A model generated the notes under the pieces. The model made no database searches. It saw nothing but the letters and a program-made list of their open reading frames with translations, and was not told the origin of the DNA. A stretch of 64,000 nucleotides of DNA from Microbulbifer salipaludis (GTDB taxonomy: Bacteria; Pseudomonadota; Gammaproteobacteria; Pseudomonadales; Cellvibrionaceae): contig NZ_JAEKJR010000002.1 in NCBI RefSeq assembly GCF_017303155.1, forward strand, positions 124,001-188,000. The letters run 5' to 3'. Positions within the stretch are counted from its first letter, which is position 1. Every line of letters begins with the position of its first letter. Below, piece by piece: positions 43,146 through 55,320 of the stretch. The translations under genes and the position numbers were made by a program.

Positions 43146-43916
43146 ATGAATATCCTCGAACTGGATCAGGGCAATACGCGCGCCAAGTGGCGATTGATTA
43201 CCGACGCTGGTCAGGATGCCATCAGGGTCATCGAGCGCGGTGTGCTGGGGCCCGGCAAGTGGTGGCTGGCGGAAACTCTGCCCGCCGCGTGGCGGATGCA
43301 TGCGCCGCAGCGGGTGCGGGCGGCCAATGTGGCTGGCGCGGCTGTAGCGGAGGCGATCTGCGCGCGTCTCCATGGCGTGCTGGGTCTGGATGTGGCATTC
43401 GCTCGCGTGCGTGCCGAGTGCGGCGGTGTGCGTTGCGCCTACCGGGACACTTCCCGGCTCGGTGTGGACCGCTGGCTGGCGGTACTCGCCGCGTTTCGCC
43501 GCGACCCGTCACCGGCCCTGGTGGTGGATTGCGGCAGCGCGGTGACCCTCGATCTGCTGGGCGCAGGTGGCGAACACCTGGGGGGCTACATTGTCCCGGG
43601 GCTCGGTTTGATGCGGCGGGCGCTCTACGCTGATACCGATGCGGTGAAAGTGGCGCCGCCGGCGAATGTGATTACGTCACTGGCGCCGGGGTGTGACACG
43701 GCCGAGGCGGTCAACCACGGTTTGCCATTGATGGTGCTCGGGGCCGTGGAGCGCGCCTATGACGACCTTGCCCACCGCTGTGCGGAGGAGGGGAGTGCTG
43801 CGCCGCGCTTGCTGTTCTGTGGGGGCGACGGGGGTGCGCTTGCCCGCTGGTGTGATCGCCCGAATGTGGTGGTTGAAGACCTGGTCATGGAGGGGTTGGC
43901 GCTTACCAACCCGTAG
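43146..43916 (+). CDS. coaX: Type III pantothenate kinase
   Basis: A 256-residue ASKHA-fold kinase that phosphorylates pantothenate, the first step of coenzyme A synthesis. Motifs: the phosphate loop ELDQGNTRAKWRL at the N-terminus, SRLGVDRWLAVLAAF, the central VVDCGSAVTLDLL, and GGYIVPGLGLMRRAL. ATG at 43146 starts right at the first strand. A GTG at 43134, one base after the birA stop, is an alternative start of the same frame. It is part of the alr-birA-coaX run. The next gene is 251 bp away. Confidence 0.93.
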   Translation: MNILELDQGNTRAKWRLITDAGQDAIRVIERGVLGPGKWWLAETLPAAWRMHAPQRVRAANVAGAAVAEAICARLHGVLGLDVAFARVRAECGGVRCAYRDTSRLGVDRWLAVLAAFRRDPSPALVVDCGSAVTLDLLGAGGEHLGGYIVPGLGLMRRALYADTDAVKVAPPANVITSLAPGCDTAEAVNHGLPLMVLGAVERAYDDLAHRCAEEGSAAPRLLFCGGDGGALARWCDRPNVVVEDLVMEGLALTNP

Positions 43917-44167
43917 CGGTAATGCTCCCCGGTTGCCGCAATGGTGTTCAGTCAAGCCTTTTGGTGGCGTTGCCGCACCCGGCATCGTCACCTTCGCCCG
44001 TGGCTGTGTTAGGTGAACACCACACCCTGCTTGCCGGAGTTTTTGCCTGTGGTGTGCGCCGGTAGCCGTCAGGGAATGGTGGCGATTGGCTAGAATGCCC
44101 GTTATTTTGCCGAGGGGTGCGATGTCGCGCCCCTGTTAACTGTCTGTTTCAGTGGCTCAGAGAGATT
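43917..44167. other. 251-bp gap between coaX and the SPOR gene
   Basis: It holds a short dyad (ACACCAC near 44017 with GTGGTGT near 44050) and a TAGAAT box at 44093-44098 without a good -35. I see no gene or clear terminator. Confidence 0.4.
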
Positions 44168-44905
44168 ATGCGTTGGACTTTTATTTTATTGGTACTGGCT
44201 AACATCGGGCTCCTGGCCTGGTTTATGTCGAGTGGCGACCCTGCTCCGGTGCGGGTTGCCCCCGCCGCTCAGGACGAGCGTGCCGCCAGTATCACATTGC
44301 TGAGCGAAGCGGATCCCGCATCGCTGGTCGACGCCGACGAAGCGCCAGCGTCGCCGGAAGTTTCCGAGCCGCCCCCGCCCTCCAATGAAACGGCTTCCGC
44401 GACCGGCGGGTTGTGTACGCTGGTGGGCCCCTTTGAGCTCGCCTACCAGGGAGAAGACGTGGCGCAGCGCCTGCAGGCACTGCAACTTGAGGCGTCCCTG
44501 GAAGAAATAGAGATGCAGGGGCAAATGCGCTACTGGGTTTTCCTTGCGCCGTTAAACTCATCGCAGGAGGCGTTTCGCAAGTTGCGGGAATTGCAGGCGG
44601 CGGGGATCGACAGCTATGTGATCCCCAAGGGGTCCCTGGAGAATGGGATATCCTTTGGTATCTTCTCCGAGATCGAGCGTGCCGAGTCGCTCAAGAAAGA
44701 TTTGAATCGGCGCGGATTTGCCGCCGAGTTTCGCGAGGAGCCACAAACCTACCTCGAGCGCTGGGTGGTTCTCGGCGTCTCGGATGGCGGGCGCCTGGAG
44801 GATGCGGTGGCGGAGGGTTTCTGGGATCAGTTACAGCGGGATTACCCCGATGTCGAGCGCCGCCAGAACCTGTGCAGCGAGATTCGTCGCGGTTCTGAAG
44901 AGTAA
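44168..44905 (+). CDS. SPOR-domain membrane protein
   Basis: A 245-residue protein with one N-terminal transmembrane helix (RWTFILLVLANIGLLAWFM), a Pro/Ser/Glu-rich periplasmic linker (about 25-78), and a SPOR-like domain from about residue 80 to 195 (LCTLVGPFEL, RYWVFLAPLNSSQEAFRKLR, SYVIPKGSLENGISFGIFSE, AESLKKDLNRRGF). SPOR domains bind denuded septal peptidoglycan, so a place in cell division or wall remodelling is likely. The frame is open upstream to 44117, but ATG at 44168 gives the membrane anchor directly. It is the last protein gene before the tRNA cluster. Confidence 0.82.
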   Translation: MRWTFILLVLANIGLLAWFMSSGDPAPVRVAPAAQDERAASITLLSEADPASLVDADEAPASPEVSEPPPPSNETASATGGLCTLVGPFELAYQGEDVAQRLQALQLEASLEEIEMQGQMRYWVFLAPLNSSQEAFRKLRELQAAGIDSYVIPKGSLENGISFGIFSEIERAESLKKDLNRRGFAAEFREEPQTYLERWVVLGVSDGGRLEDAVAEGFWDQLQRDYPDVERRQNLCSEIRRGSEE

Positions 44906-44951
44906 TTTGCTGGCGGAATTCACGGGGGTGAAGAAAAGCGACAATCCCCTG

Positions 44952-44980
44952 TTGCGTGTCGCGGGCACTTCCCCTAGAAT
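44952..44980 (+). promoter_or_regulatory. tRNA cluster promoter with GC-rich discriminator
   Basis: TTGCGT (44952-44957), a 17-nt spacer and TAGAAT (44975-44980), followed at once by CCCGCC. The GC-rich discriminator is the mark of stringently controlled stable-RNA promoters. It lies about 70 bp before tRNA-Thr. Confidence 0.75.
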
Positions 44981-45052
44981 CCCGCCTCCACTTAAGGGGG
45001 AGGTCAACAACCCCGGGTGGCGTTGCTGTCTTTACGGGTGGCAATGTGGGGC

Positions 45053-45128
45053 GCTGGCGTAGCTCAGTTGGTAGAGCAGCTGACTTGTAATCAGCCGGTC
45101 GGGGGTTCGACTCCTCTCGCCAGCTCCA
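45053..45128 (+). tRNA. tRNA-Thr (TGT)
   Basis: A 76-nt cloverleaf with encoded CCA. The acceptor stem is GCTGGCG/CGCCAGC, the D-loop GTAGCTCAGTTGGTAGAGC, the anticodon arm CTGACTTGTAATCAG (TGT, reading ACA), and the T-arm GGGGGTTCGACTCCTC. It is the first of four tRNAs in the order Thr-Tyr-Gly-Thr before tuf, as in E. coli. Confidence 0.97.
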
Positions 45129-45193
45129 TTCTTTCTCGTCTCATGTGCTTTTGAAGAGTTTCAGGTAAGTATGTGAATTTGAAAGAAAAAATG

Positions 45194-45222
45194 TTGACAT
45201 CGAAGAGGTTGCTGTAGAAAAT
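45194..45222 (+). promoter_or_regulatory. Possible internal promoter before tRNA-Tyr
   Basis: A perfect -35 TTGACA (45194-45199), a 17-nt spacer and GAAAAT (45217-45222, four of six consensus bases) lie 16 bp before tRNA-Tyr, between two tRNA genes of the same cluster. Confidence 0.5.
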
Positions 45223-45237
45223 ACGCACCGCTTTCGA

Positions 45238-45321
45238 GCAGGGGTTCCCGAGTGGCCAAAGGGATCAGACTGTAAATCTGACGCGCAAGCTTCGGTGGTT
45301 CGAATCCACCCCCCTGCACCA
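45238..45321 (+). tRNA. tRNA-Tyr (GTA)
   Basis: An 84-nt class II tRNA with a long variable arm and encoded CCA. The acceptor stem is GCAGGGG/CCCCTGC, the anticodon loop CTGTAAA (GTA), and the T-arm GGTGGTTCGAATCCACC. Confidence 0.97.
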
Positions 45322-45402
45322 TTATTCAGATGCCTGTGTGCTGGCATCGAAGGTAGAAGAAGTTGTTTGATCTTCTATCGTGGAGGTTTTCGCACGCGGT
45401 TC

Positions 45403-45476
<74 letters not shown>

Positions 45477-45586
45477 TTCGCATGTGTGGAGCCCGGTTAG
45501 TTTGGTAGGAAGTCATTCGGCCCTGGGTTGAGTGCAAAGCAGGCGGCCCCGCCTGCGTCGGCAGCAAGCTGCTGGCACTGGAGTAA

Positions 45587-45661
45587 GCTCATGTAGCTCA
45601 GGGGTAGAGCACACCCTTGGTAAGGGTGAGGTCGGCGGTTCAAATCCGCCCATGAGCTCCA
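45587..45661 (+). tRNA. tRNA-Thr (GGT)
   Basis: A 75-nt tRNA with encoded CCA. The acceptor stem is GCTCATG/CATGAGC, the anticodon arm CACCC-TTGGTAA-GGGTG (GGT), and the T-arm GGCGGTTCAAATCCGCC. It is the last tRNA before tuf, with which it is probably cotranscribed and processed. Confidence 0.97.
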
Positions 45662-45822
45662 TTATTCGTAGCCGCGGTGACCTGTGTCTCCGCGGTTATT
45701 TGTATCCGGCTTTTTTGCCTTTGGGCGGGTCTGGGTGCATTGGTTCCCGGGCAGGTTCCTGGCGGGAGCTGTTCTTGGGTAAAGTCGCTAGTTCGGCTCA
45801 CGCTTATATTGGGAGGCCCGCA

Positions 45823-47046
45823 ATGGGAAAAGAAAAGTTTGAACGTTCCAAGCCCCACGTAAACGTGGGCACCATCGGTCACGTTGACCACGGTAAAACC
45901 ACCCTGACCGCTGCGCTGACTCGCGTATGTTCTGAAGTATGGGGCGGCGCTGCCGTTGCCTTCGACGGTATCGACAACGCTCCGGAAGAGCGTGAGCGTG
46001 GTATCACCATCGCGACCTCTCACGTGGAATACGAGTCCCCGACCCGTCACTACGCGCACGTAGACTGCCCGGGACACGCCGACTACGTGAAGAACATGAT
46101 CACCGGTGCTGCTCAGATGGACGGCGCTATCCTGGTATGTGGCGCGACCGACGGTCCTATGCCGCAGACTCGCGAGCACATCCTGCTGTCTCGCCAGGTA
46201 GGTGTACCGTACATCGTGGTGTTCCTGAACAAGGCTGACCTGCTGGCAGAAGACTGTGGCGGCGTAGGCTCTGAAGAATACACCGAGATGCTGGAACTGG
46301 TTGAAATGGAGCTGCGCGAGCTGCTCGACCAGTACGAGTTCCCGGGTGACGACACTCCGATCATCGCTGGTTCTGCCCTGATGGCCCTGAACGGCGAAGA
46401 CGACAACGAACTGGGTACCTCTGCGGTTAAGAAGCTGGTAGAGACCCTGGACGAGTACATCCCGGAGCCGGAGCGTGCAATCGATCAGCCGTTCCTGATG
46501 CCGATCGAAGACGTATTCTCCATCTCTGGTCGCGGTACCGTAGTAACCGGTCGTGTAGAGCGTGGCATCATCAATACTGGCGACGAAATCGAAATCGTTG
46601 GTATCAAAGAGACCACCAAGACCACCTGTACCGGTGTTGAAATGTTCCGCAAGCTGCTGGACGAAGGCCGTGCTGGTGAGAACATCGGTGCGCTGCTGCG
46701 TGGCACCAAGCGTGACGAAGTTGAGCGTGGTCAGGTTCTGGCGAAGCCGGGCTCCATCACCCCGCACACCAAGTTCGAAGGTGAGGTGTACATCCTGTCC
46801 AAGGACGAAGGTGGTCGTCACACCCCGTTCTTCAAAGGCTACCGTCCGCAGTTCTACTTCCGTACCACCGACGTAACCGGTGCGGTTGAGCTGCCAGAAG
46901 GTACTGAAATGGTAATGCCGGGCGACAACATTCAGATGTCTGTGACTCTGATCTGCCCGATCGCCATGGAAGAAGGTCTGCGCTTCGCGATCCGTGAAGG
47001 TGGCCGTACCGTTGGTGCTGGCGTTGTAGCCAAGATCATCGAGTAA
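45823..47046 (+). CDS. tuf: Elongation factor Tu, copy 1
   Basis: A 407-residue translation GTPase that delivers aminoacyl-tRNA. The G motifs are GHVDHGKTT (near 19), the RGITI effector loop, [13 protein letters not shown] and the SAL-type GSAL. Domains 2 and 3 are complete. It is about 13 residues longer than the E. coli protein because of an insertion after NKADLL ([15 protein letters not shown]). ATG at 45823 has GGGAGG 6-7 nt upstream. The open frame continues upstream through the tRNA-Thr gene, which is not coding. It follows the tRNA cluster as in the tufB operon. A second, almost identical copy starts at 63044. Confidence 0.97.
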   Translation: MGKEKFERSKPHVNVGTIGHVDHGKTTLTAALTRVCSEVWGGAAVAFDGIDNAPEERERGITIATSHVEYESPTRHYAHVDCPGHADYVKNMITGAAQMDGAILVCGATDGPMPQTREHILLSRQVGVPYIVVFLNKADLLAEDCGGVGSEEYTEMLELVEMELRELLDQYEFPGDDTPIIAGSALMALNGEDDNELGTSAVKKLVETLDEYIPEPERAIDQPFLMPIEDVFSISGRGTVVTGRVERGIINTGDEIEIVGIKETTKTTCTGVEMFRKLLDEGRAGENIGALLRGTKRDEVERGQVLAKPGSITPHTKFEGEVYILSKDEGGRHTPFFKGYRPQFYFRTTDVTGAVELPEGTEMVMPGDNIQMSVTLICPIAMEEGLRFAIREGGRTVGAGVVAKIIE

Positions 47047-47090
47047 TCGCTGAATCGAGTGTGGCTGCTGGTGCGAATCAGTAGTCACGC

Positions 47091-47118
47091 TTGCAAACGC
47101 TGGGGTCGGTGGTATCAT
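47091..47118 (+). promoter_or_regulatory. Promoter of tRNA-Trp/secE-nusG
   Basis: TTGCAA (47091-47096), a 16-nt spacer, TATCAT (47113-47118), then the GC-rich discriminator CCGCCC, about 55 bp before tRNA-Trp. Confidence 0.65.
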
Positions 47119-47171
47119 CCGCCCCTCGTTTTTTCCGGTACTGACATGTATGTCACGTATCCGGGTGTTTC

Positions 47172-47247
47172 AGGCCAGTAGTTCAATTGGTAGAGCACCG
47201 GTCTCCAAAACCGGCTGTTGGGGGTTCGAGTCCCTCCTGGCCTGCCA
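47172..47247 (+). tRNA. tRNA-Trp (CCA)
   Basis: A 76-nt tRNA with encoded CCA. The acceptor stem is AGGCCAG/CTGGCCT, the anticodon loop TCTCCAAAA contains anticodon CCA, and the T-arm is GGGGTTCGAGTCCCTC. Its position between tuf and secE is common in gammaproteobacteria. Confidence 0.96.
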
Positions 47248-47362
47248 ACTTTCAGATGCCCGCAAGGGGCCTGCAGTTGGGCTATCCTGTACTGCTGTCG
47301 CTCTTTGTGGTCGTTGGCAATAAAGGCGCCTCGCAGTTTTGGCGCGCTAAAGGCTTCTTTGT

Positions 47363-47731
47363 ATGAACGCTAAAGTAGAGGCGAAAACCTTTCGTCTTGA
47401 TGGCCTCAAGTGGCTACTGGTAGTGCTGTTGGTTGGCGCTGCCGTTGCCGGCAATTCCTACTACGCCGAATTCCCCCTGCTGTATCGTGTGCTGGCAATT
47501 GTTGTGCTCTGCCTGGCGGCAGTGTTTGTTGCGGTACAGACCGAGAAGGGCAATGCGCTCTGGACTCTGGTGCGGGAAGCGCAGAATGAAGTGCGCCGGG
47601 TGGTATGGCCAACCCGTCAGGAGGCAACCCAGACCACCCTGATCGTAGTGGTGTTCGTGCTGCTTATGGCAGTCATTCTCTGGGCGTTGGATTCCGGTCT
47701 CGGCTGGATTGCTTCCAAGATCATTGGCTAA
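47363..47731 (+). CDS. secE: SecE, preprotein translocase subunit
   Basis: A 122-residue inner membrane subunit that clamps SecY in the SecYEG translocon. It has the three-helix enterobacterial form: helix 1 at about 14-30 (LKWLLVVLLVGAAVAGNSYY), helix 2 at about 38-56 (LLYRVLAIVVLCLAAVFVAV), and the essential conserved part after it (EVRRVVWPTRQEATQTTLIV) leading into helix 3. nusG follows after 10 bp. Confidence 0.95.
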   Translation: MNAKVEAKTFRLDGLKWLLVVLLVGAAVAGNSYYAEFPLLYRVLAIVVLCLAAVFVAVQTEKGNALWTLVREAQNEVRRVVWPTRQEATQTTLIVVVFVLLMAVILWALDSGLGWIASKIIG

Positions 47732-47741
47732 AGGTTAATCC

Positions 47742-48275
47742 ATGGCAAAGCATTGGTATGTAGTTCAGGCCTACTCCGGCTATGAGAAGCGTGTGAAAAA
47801 CACTCTCAAGGAGCGCATTGAGCTGCACGAAATGGACCACCTCTTTGGTGAGGTGTTGGTTCCCACCGAAGAAGTGGTGGAAATGCGTGCCGGCCAGAAG
47901 CGCAAGAGTGAGCGCAAGTTCTTCCCCGGTTACGTGCTGGTGGAAATGGAGCTGAATGATGACACCTGGCACCTGGTGAAAGAGACGCCGCGTGTGCTGG
48001 GCTTTATCGGCGGCAAGGCGGACAAGCCGGCGCCGATTACCGATCGCGAAGCTCAGGCTATCCTGAATCGCATCGATGACTCTGTCGATAAGCCCAAGCC
48101 CAAGACGCTGTTTGAGCCGGGCGAGATGGTGCGTGTTATCGACGGTCCGTTTAATGATTTCAACGGTGTGGTCGAAGAGGTCAACTACGAAAAGAGCCGT
48201 CTGCGTGTGGCGGTGTTGATCTTCGGTCGTTCTACACCGGTAGAGCTTGAGTTCGGCCAGGTAGAAAAGAGCTGA
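47742..48275 (+). CDS. nusG: Transcription termination/antitermination factor NusG
   Basis: A 177-residue factor that binds the RNA polymerase clamp and contacts Rho or ribosomal S10. The NGN domain begins [18 protein letters not shown] and contains [13 protein letters not shown]. The KOW domain starts at [19 protein letters not shown] and runs to the end. Length is standard. It forms an operon with secE. Confidence 0.97.
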   Translation: MAKHWYVVQAYSGYEKRVKNTLKERIELHEMDHLFGEVLVPTEEVVEMRAGQKRKSERKFFPGYVLVEMELNDDTWHLVKETPRVLGFIGGKADKPAPITDREAQAILNRIDDSVDKPKPKTLFEPGEMVRVIDGPFNDFNGVVEEVNYEKSRLRVAVLIFGRSTPVELEFGQVEKS

Positions 48276-48295
48276 GTTCGAGCTGAAAGGATTCG

Positions 48296-48327
48296 GCCCT
48301 CTTTCACTGATTGTGGAAGGGGGCTTT
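48296..48327 (+). terminator. Weak terminator/attenuator after nusG
   Basis: Stem GCCCTCTT / GAAGGGGGC (48296-48303 and 48316-48324, one G-T pair) followed by only TTT. It probably causes partial termination or RNA processing between nusG and rplK. Confidence 0.4.
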
Positions 48328-48441
48328 CGCGTCCCTGAAAACCAGGTTGTGTGTTTTTCGGGCAAACAGGGGAGCTGAGCGTTGCACGTTTGTATGAGTG
48401 TACAGCGCAGGCGTTAGCACCCAGTTAAAGAGGAAGCTGTA

Positions 48442-48873
48442 ATGGCTAAGAAAATCGAAGCTTACATCAAGCTGCAAGTAAAGGCCGGTCAGGCCAACCC
48501 GAGTCCCCCCGTTGGTCCTGCCCTGGGTCAGCACGGCGTGAACATCATGGAGTTCTGTAAGGCGTTCAACGCACAGACTCAAAACCTGGAGCCGGGCCTG
48601 CCGGTGCCGGTTGTGATCTCTGTATACAGCGATCGCTCGTTCACCTTCATCATGAAGTCTCCGCCCGCCGCGGTTCTGCTGCGCAAGGCTGCCAAGATCA
48701 AGAGCGGTTCCGGCCGCCCGAACACTGAGAAGGTCGGAAAAGTGACCCGTGCTCAGATCGAAGAGATCGTGGAAATGAAAAAGGCAGACCTGACTGCGTC
48801 CGATATGGAAGCAGCCGTGCGCACTATCGCTGGTTCCGCACGCAGTGCCGGTATCGAAGTGGAGGGTGTGTAA
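48442..48873 (+). CDS. rplK: 50S ribosomal protein L11
   Basis: A 143-residue protein of the ribosomal GTPase centre, needed for RelA activation. The N-domain [20 protein letters not shown] and the following [15 protein letters not shown] are typical. The C-domain that binds 23S rRNA includes [20 protein letters not shown]. Its stop is directly followed by the GTG of rplA, so the two are coupled. In E. coli the L1 protein represses this pair. I could not locate the L1 site with confidence. Confidence 0.97.
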   Translation: MAKKIEAYIKLQVKAGQANPSPPVGPALGQHGVNIMEFCKAFNAQTQNLEPGLPVPVVISVYSDRSFTFIMKSPPAAVLLRKAAKIKSGSGRPNTEKVGKVTRAQIEEIVEMKKADLTASDMEAAVRTIAGSARSAGIEVEGV

Positions 48874-49572
48874 GTGGCTAAATTGACCAAGCGTCAGCGC
48901 GCGATCGCTGAAAAAATTGAATCTGGCAAGGCGTACGGCATTGAAGAAGCCGTTTCCCTGCTGAAAGAGTTCTCCAACGTCAAGTTTGCGGAAACTGTTG
49001 ATGCTGCCATCAACCTGGGCATCGACCCGCGCAAATCCGACCAGGCTGTACGTGGTGCAACCACCCTGCCGCACGGTACCGGTAAAGAAGTACGCGTTGC
49101 CGTATTTACCCAGGGTGCCAATGCCGACGCCGCTAAAGAAGCGGGCGCCGACCTGGTGGGTATGGACGAACTGGCTGCTGAAGTGAAAGCAGGCAAAATG
49201 GACTTCGACGTGGTTGTGGCTTCTCCGGACGCCATGCGCGTTGTTGGCCAGCTGGGCCAGATCCTGGGCCCGCGCGGCCTGATGCCGAACCCGAAAACCG
49301 GCACCGTAACTCCTGATGTTGCGACTGCGGTTAAGAATGCCAAGGCTGGTCAGGTGCGTTTCCGCGCTGACAAAGGCGGCATCATTCACGGCGGTATCGG
49401 CAAGGTTGCCTTCGACGCAAACCTGCTGAAAGAAAACCTGGAAGCACTGGTTGCTGACCTGAAAAAGGCCAAGCCGGCTTCCGCGAAAGGCGTGTATCTG
49501 AAGAAGATCACCCTGAGCACTACCATGGGCCCGGGTCTGACCATCGACCAGGCTTCTCTGGACGTTAAGTAA
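48874..49572 (+). CDS. rplA: 50S ribosomal protein L1
   Basis: A 232-residue protein of the L1 stalk and, in the family, the translational repressor of rplKA. Landmarks: [15 protein letters not shown] at the N-terminus, [37 protein letters not shown] and [15 protein letters not shown] at the end. The start is GTG at 48874, immediately after the rplK stop. A 9-bp palindrome (49569-49577 with 49581-49589) overlaps its stop codon. Confidence 0.97.
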   Translation: MAKLTKRQRAIAEKIESGKAYGIEEAVSLLKEFSNVKFAETVDAAINLGIDPRKSDQAVRGATTLPHGTGKEVRVAVFTQGANADAAKEAGADLVGMDELAAEVKAGKMDFDVVVASPDAMRVVGQLGQILGPRGLMPNPKTGTVTPDVATAVKNAKAGQVRFRADKGGIIHGGIGKVAFDANLLKENLEALVADLKKAKPASAKGVYLKKITLSTTMGPGLTIDQASLDVK

Positions 49573-49642
49573 CTTTCCCGGAAAGTTACCGCGTTCAGTA
49601 AAAAGAACTTTGGGGTTCGCCACTTTGCTTGCAGGGTGGCGG

Positions 49643-49768
49643 GTCGTCAAAGACCGTAGGTGCGGAGTGTGTTTGAGGTTTAAATGCACCCCGCTTAATC
49701 CGCTCTCTGGCCAGGCCGGCCACTGAAGAGAGCGAGCCTACGCAGACGGTGTGCCCAAACCAGTATTT
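49643..49768 (+). promoter_or_regulatory. L10 leader (L10-L12 autoregulatory RNA)
   Basis: Upstream of rplJ, the segment AAGACCGTAGG (49650-49660), CTTAATCCG near 49693, and CCTACGCAGACGGTG (49737-49751) corresponds in order and sequence to the E. coli L10 leader. There AAGACCGCAGG pairs with CCTGCGTAGACGG. This is the kink-turn site where the L10/L12 complex binds its own mRNA. A small hairpin CCAGTA/TACTGG (49760-49775) follows. Confidence 0.85.
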
Positions 49769-49848
49769 TTACTGGATTTGAGCTTTAAGCACCGGAACGG
49801 ATCGGGTTCATGATGTCCCGATCTTTTTTCAAATCCAGGAGTGACACT

Positions 49849-50343
49849 ATGGCTATTGGACTCGTAGACAAGAAAGCGATTGTCGCGGAAGTCCAGCAGG
49901 CTGCTGAGGGTGCTCTGTCTGCGGTTGTTGCGGATTCCCGTGGCGTAACCGTGAATGACATGACTACTCTGCGCAAAGAGGCTCGCGAGAACGGCGTTTG
50001 GTTGAAAGTCGTCCGCAATACTCTGGCGCGTCGCGCTCTGGCCGGTACCGAATTCGAATGTCTCATCGAGAAATTCGTCGGTCCCAGCATTATTGCCTTT
50101 TCCAACGAACATCCGGGTGCCGGCGCGCGCATCCTGAAAGAGTTCGCCAAGGGCAATGACAAGCTGGAGCTGAAAGGTGCCGCCTTCGAAGGCGTAGCGA
50201 CTGACGTTGCACTGTTGGCAAGCCTGCCGACGTACGACGAAGCTATCGCCAAGCTGATGAGCGTTATGAAAGAAGCCTCTGCTGGCAAACTGGTTCGCAC
50301 TATTGCGGCCGTTCGCGACCAAAAAGAGCAGGAAGCTGCGTAA
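49849..50343 (+). CDS. rplJ: 50S ribosomal protein L10
   Basis: A 164-residue stalk base protein that holds the L7/L12 dimers. The N-domain ([52 protein letters not shown]) is typical, and the C-terminal helix that binds L7/L12 is present. ATG at 49849 has CCAGGAG 8 nt upstream. Earlier in-frame starts would lie in the autoregulatory leader. It is controlled with rplL by the L10 leader. Confidence 0.97.
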   Translation: MAIGLVDKKAIVAEVQQAAEGALSAVVADSRGVTVNDMTTLRKEARENGVWLKVVRNTLARRALAGTEFECLIEKFVGPSIIAFSNEHPGAGARILKEFAKGNDKLELKGAAFEGVATDVALLASLPTYDEAIAKLMSVMKEASAGKLVRTIAAVRDQKEQEAA

Positions 50344-50440
50344 TCATTTCGCGAGAGCGAAACGACAGTTTTCATTTAACTCTTTTTTACATATGAATTT
50401 ATGGGCAGTTTTCTGCTCACACGAAATCAGGTACTAACTC

Positions 50441-50812
50441 ATGTCTCTGACTAAAGAAGATATCATCAATGCGATCGCTGAAATGTCCGTTAAGGACGTT
50501 GTTGAGCTGATCGAAGCTATGGAAGAGAAGTTCGGCGTAACTGCGGCTGCTGCTGTTGTTGCTGGCGGTGCTGCTGGTGGCGAAGCTGCTGCTGAAGCAA
50601 AAGACGAATTCGACGTAATTCTGACCTCTGCTGGCGACAAGAAAGTGAACGTGATCAAAGCTGTTCGCGGTCTCACCGGTCTGGGCCTGAAAGAAGCCAA
50701 AGCTCTGGTAGACGGCGCTCCGAGCCCGCTGAAAGAAGGCGTGTCCAAGGACGACGCCGAAGCAGCGAAGAAAGAGCTGGAAGAAGCTGGCGCTACCGTA
50801 GAACTGAAGTAA
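50441..50812 (+). CDS. rplL: 50S ribosomal protein L7/L12
   Basis: A 123-residue stalk protein that recruits translation factors. The N-terminal dimerisation helices ([20 protein letters not shown]), the Ala/Gly-rich hinge ([20 protein letters not shown]) and the C-domain ([20 protein letters not shown]) are all standard. It is followed by two hairpins before rpoB. Confidence 0.97.
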   Translation: MSLTKEDIINAIAEMSVKDVVELIEAMEEKFGVTAAAAVVAGGAAGGEAAAEAKDEFDVILTSAGDKKVNVIKAVRGLTGLGLKEAKALVDGAPSPLKEGVSKDDAEAAKKELEEAGATVELK

Positions 50813-50829
50813 TTCGGTTCTACACACCA

Positions 50830-50861
50830 CCGTCAGTGGCTGCGTAATCAACCACTGACGG
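50830..50861 (+). terminator. First hairpin after rplL
   Basis: A perfect 10-bp stem CCGTCAGTGG / CCACTGACGG (50830-50839 and 50852-50861) with a 12-nt loop. It lacks a T-run of its own, so it is more likely a processing or stability structure in the attenuator region. Confidence 0.55.
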
Positions 50862-50862
50862 C

Positions 50863-50895
50863 AAGGCTGGTGGACATGTGTCCGCCGGCCTTTTT
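50863..50895 (+). terminator. rplL-rpoB attenuator
   Basis: A GC-rich stem (50863-50876 with 50879-50892, AAGGCTGGTGGA against TCCGCCGGCCTT, two G-T pairs) followed by a T-run. It sits where gammaproteobacteria partly terminate transcription, so that ribosomal proteins are made in excess over RNA polymerase subunits. Confidence 0.75.
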
Positions 50896-51120
50896 GCCGT
50901 TTGCGGCATGGGGCTTTTTTACGCCAAAGGCGAAGGAAGTTACGCGCTGCAGTCGACAATGAAATCGAGAGGTTTGCGCACAGGGCGGTGCAGTTTTTAA
51001 CCACCTGTTTTAAGCGTAGCGCAATGTGCAGAGACTTCTCGCCCGAATGGGCTGCGTATCGTCAGAAAGCTGACCGCAGCTCTGATGAAGTCTTGTCACC
51101 GATCAAGCTGGGGAATATGA

Positions 51121-55194
<4,074 letters not shown>

Positions 55195-55320
55195 GACTGG
55201 TAACAATCGGATTTAGTAGACAGAGGCCGGTGGTGTCGATGCAGAAATCGCATACCACCGGCGCTCCCGGCCCCGAAAGGCAGTTGGCCGGGTTGACTAC
55301 CCCCTAGTGGAGGAAAGGCC

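Larger units (their letters stand above)
50813..51120 (+). other. 308-bp rplL-rpoB intergenic region
   Basis: It contains two consecutive hairpins (50830-50861 and 50863-50895) and then about 220 bp of leader for rpoB without a gene. A 79-codon frame at 50901-51140 runs across the rpoB start and is rejected. In E. coli this gap carries the attenuator and an RNase III site. The second role is not shown here. Confidence 0.7.

Noticed and set aside
45532..45822. N-terminal extension of tuf through tRNA-Thr
   Set aside because: The frame is open by chance across the tRNA gene. EF-Tu homologues start at MGKEKFER, and GGGAGG precedes that ATG.
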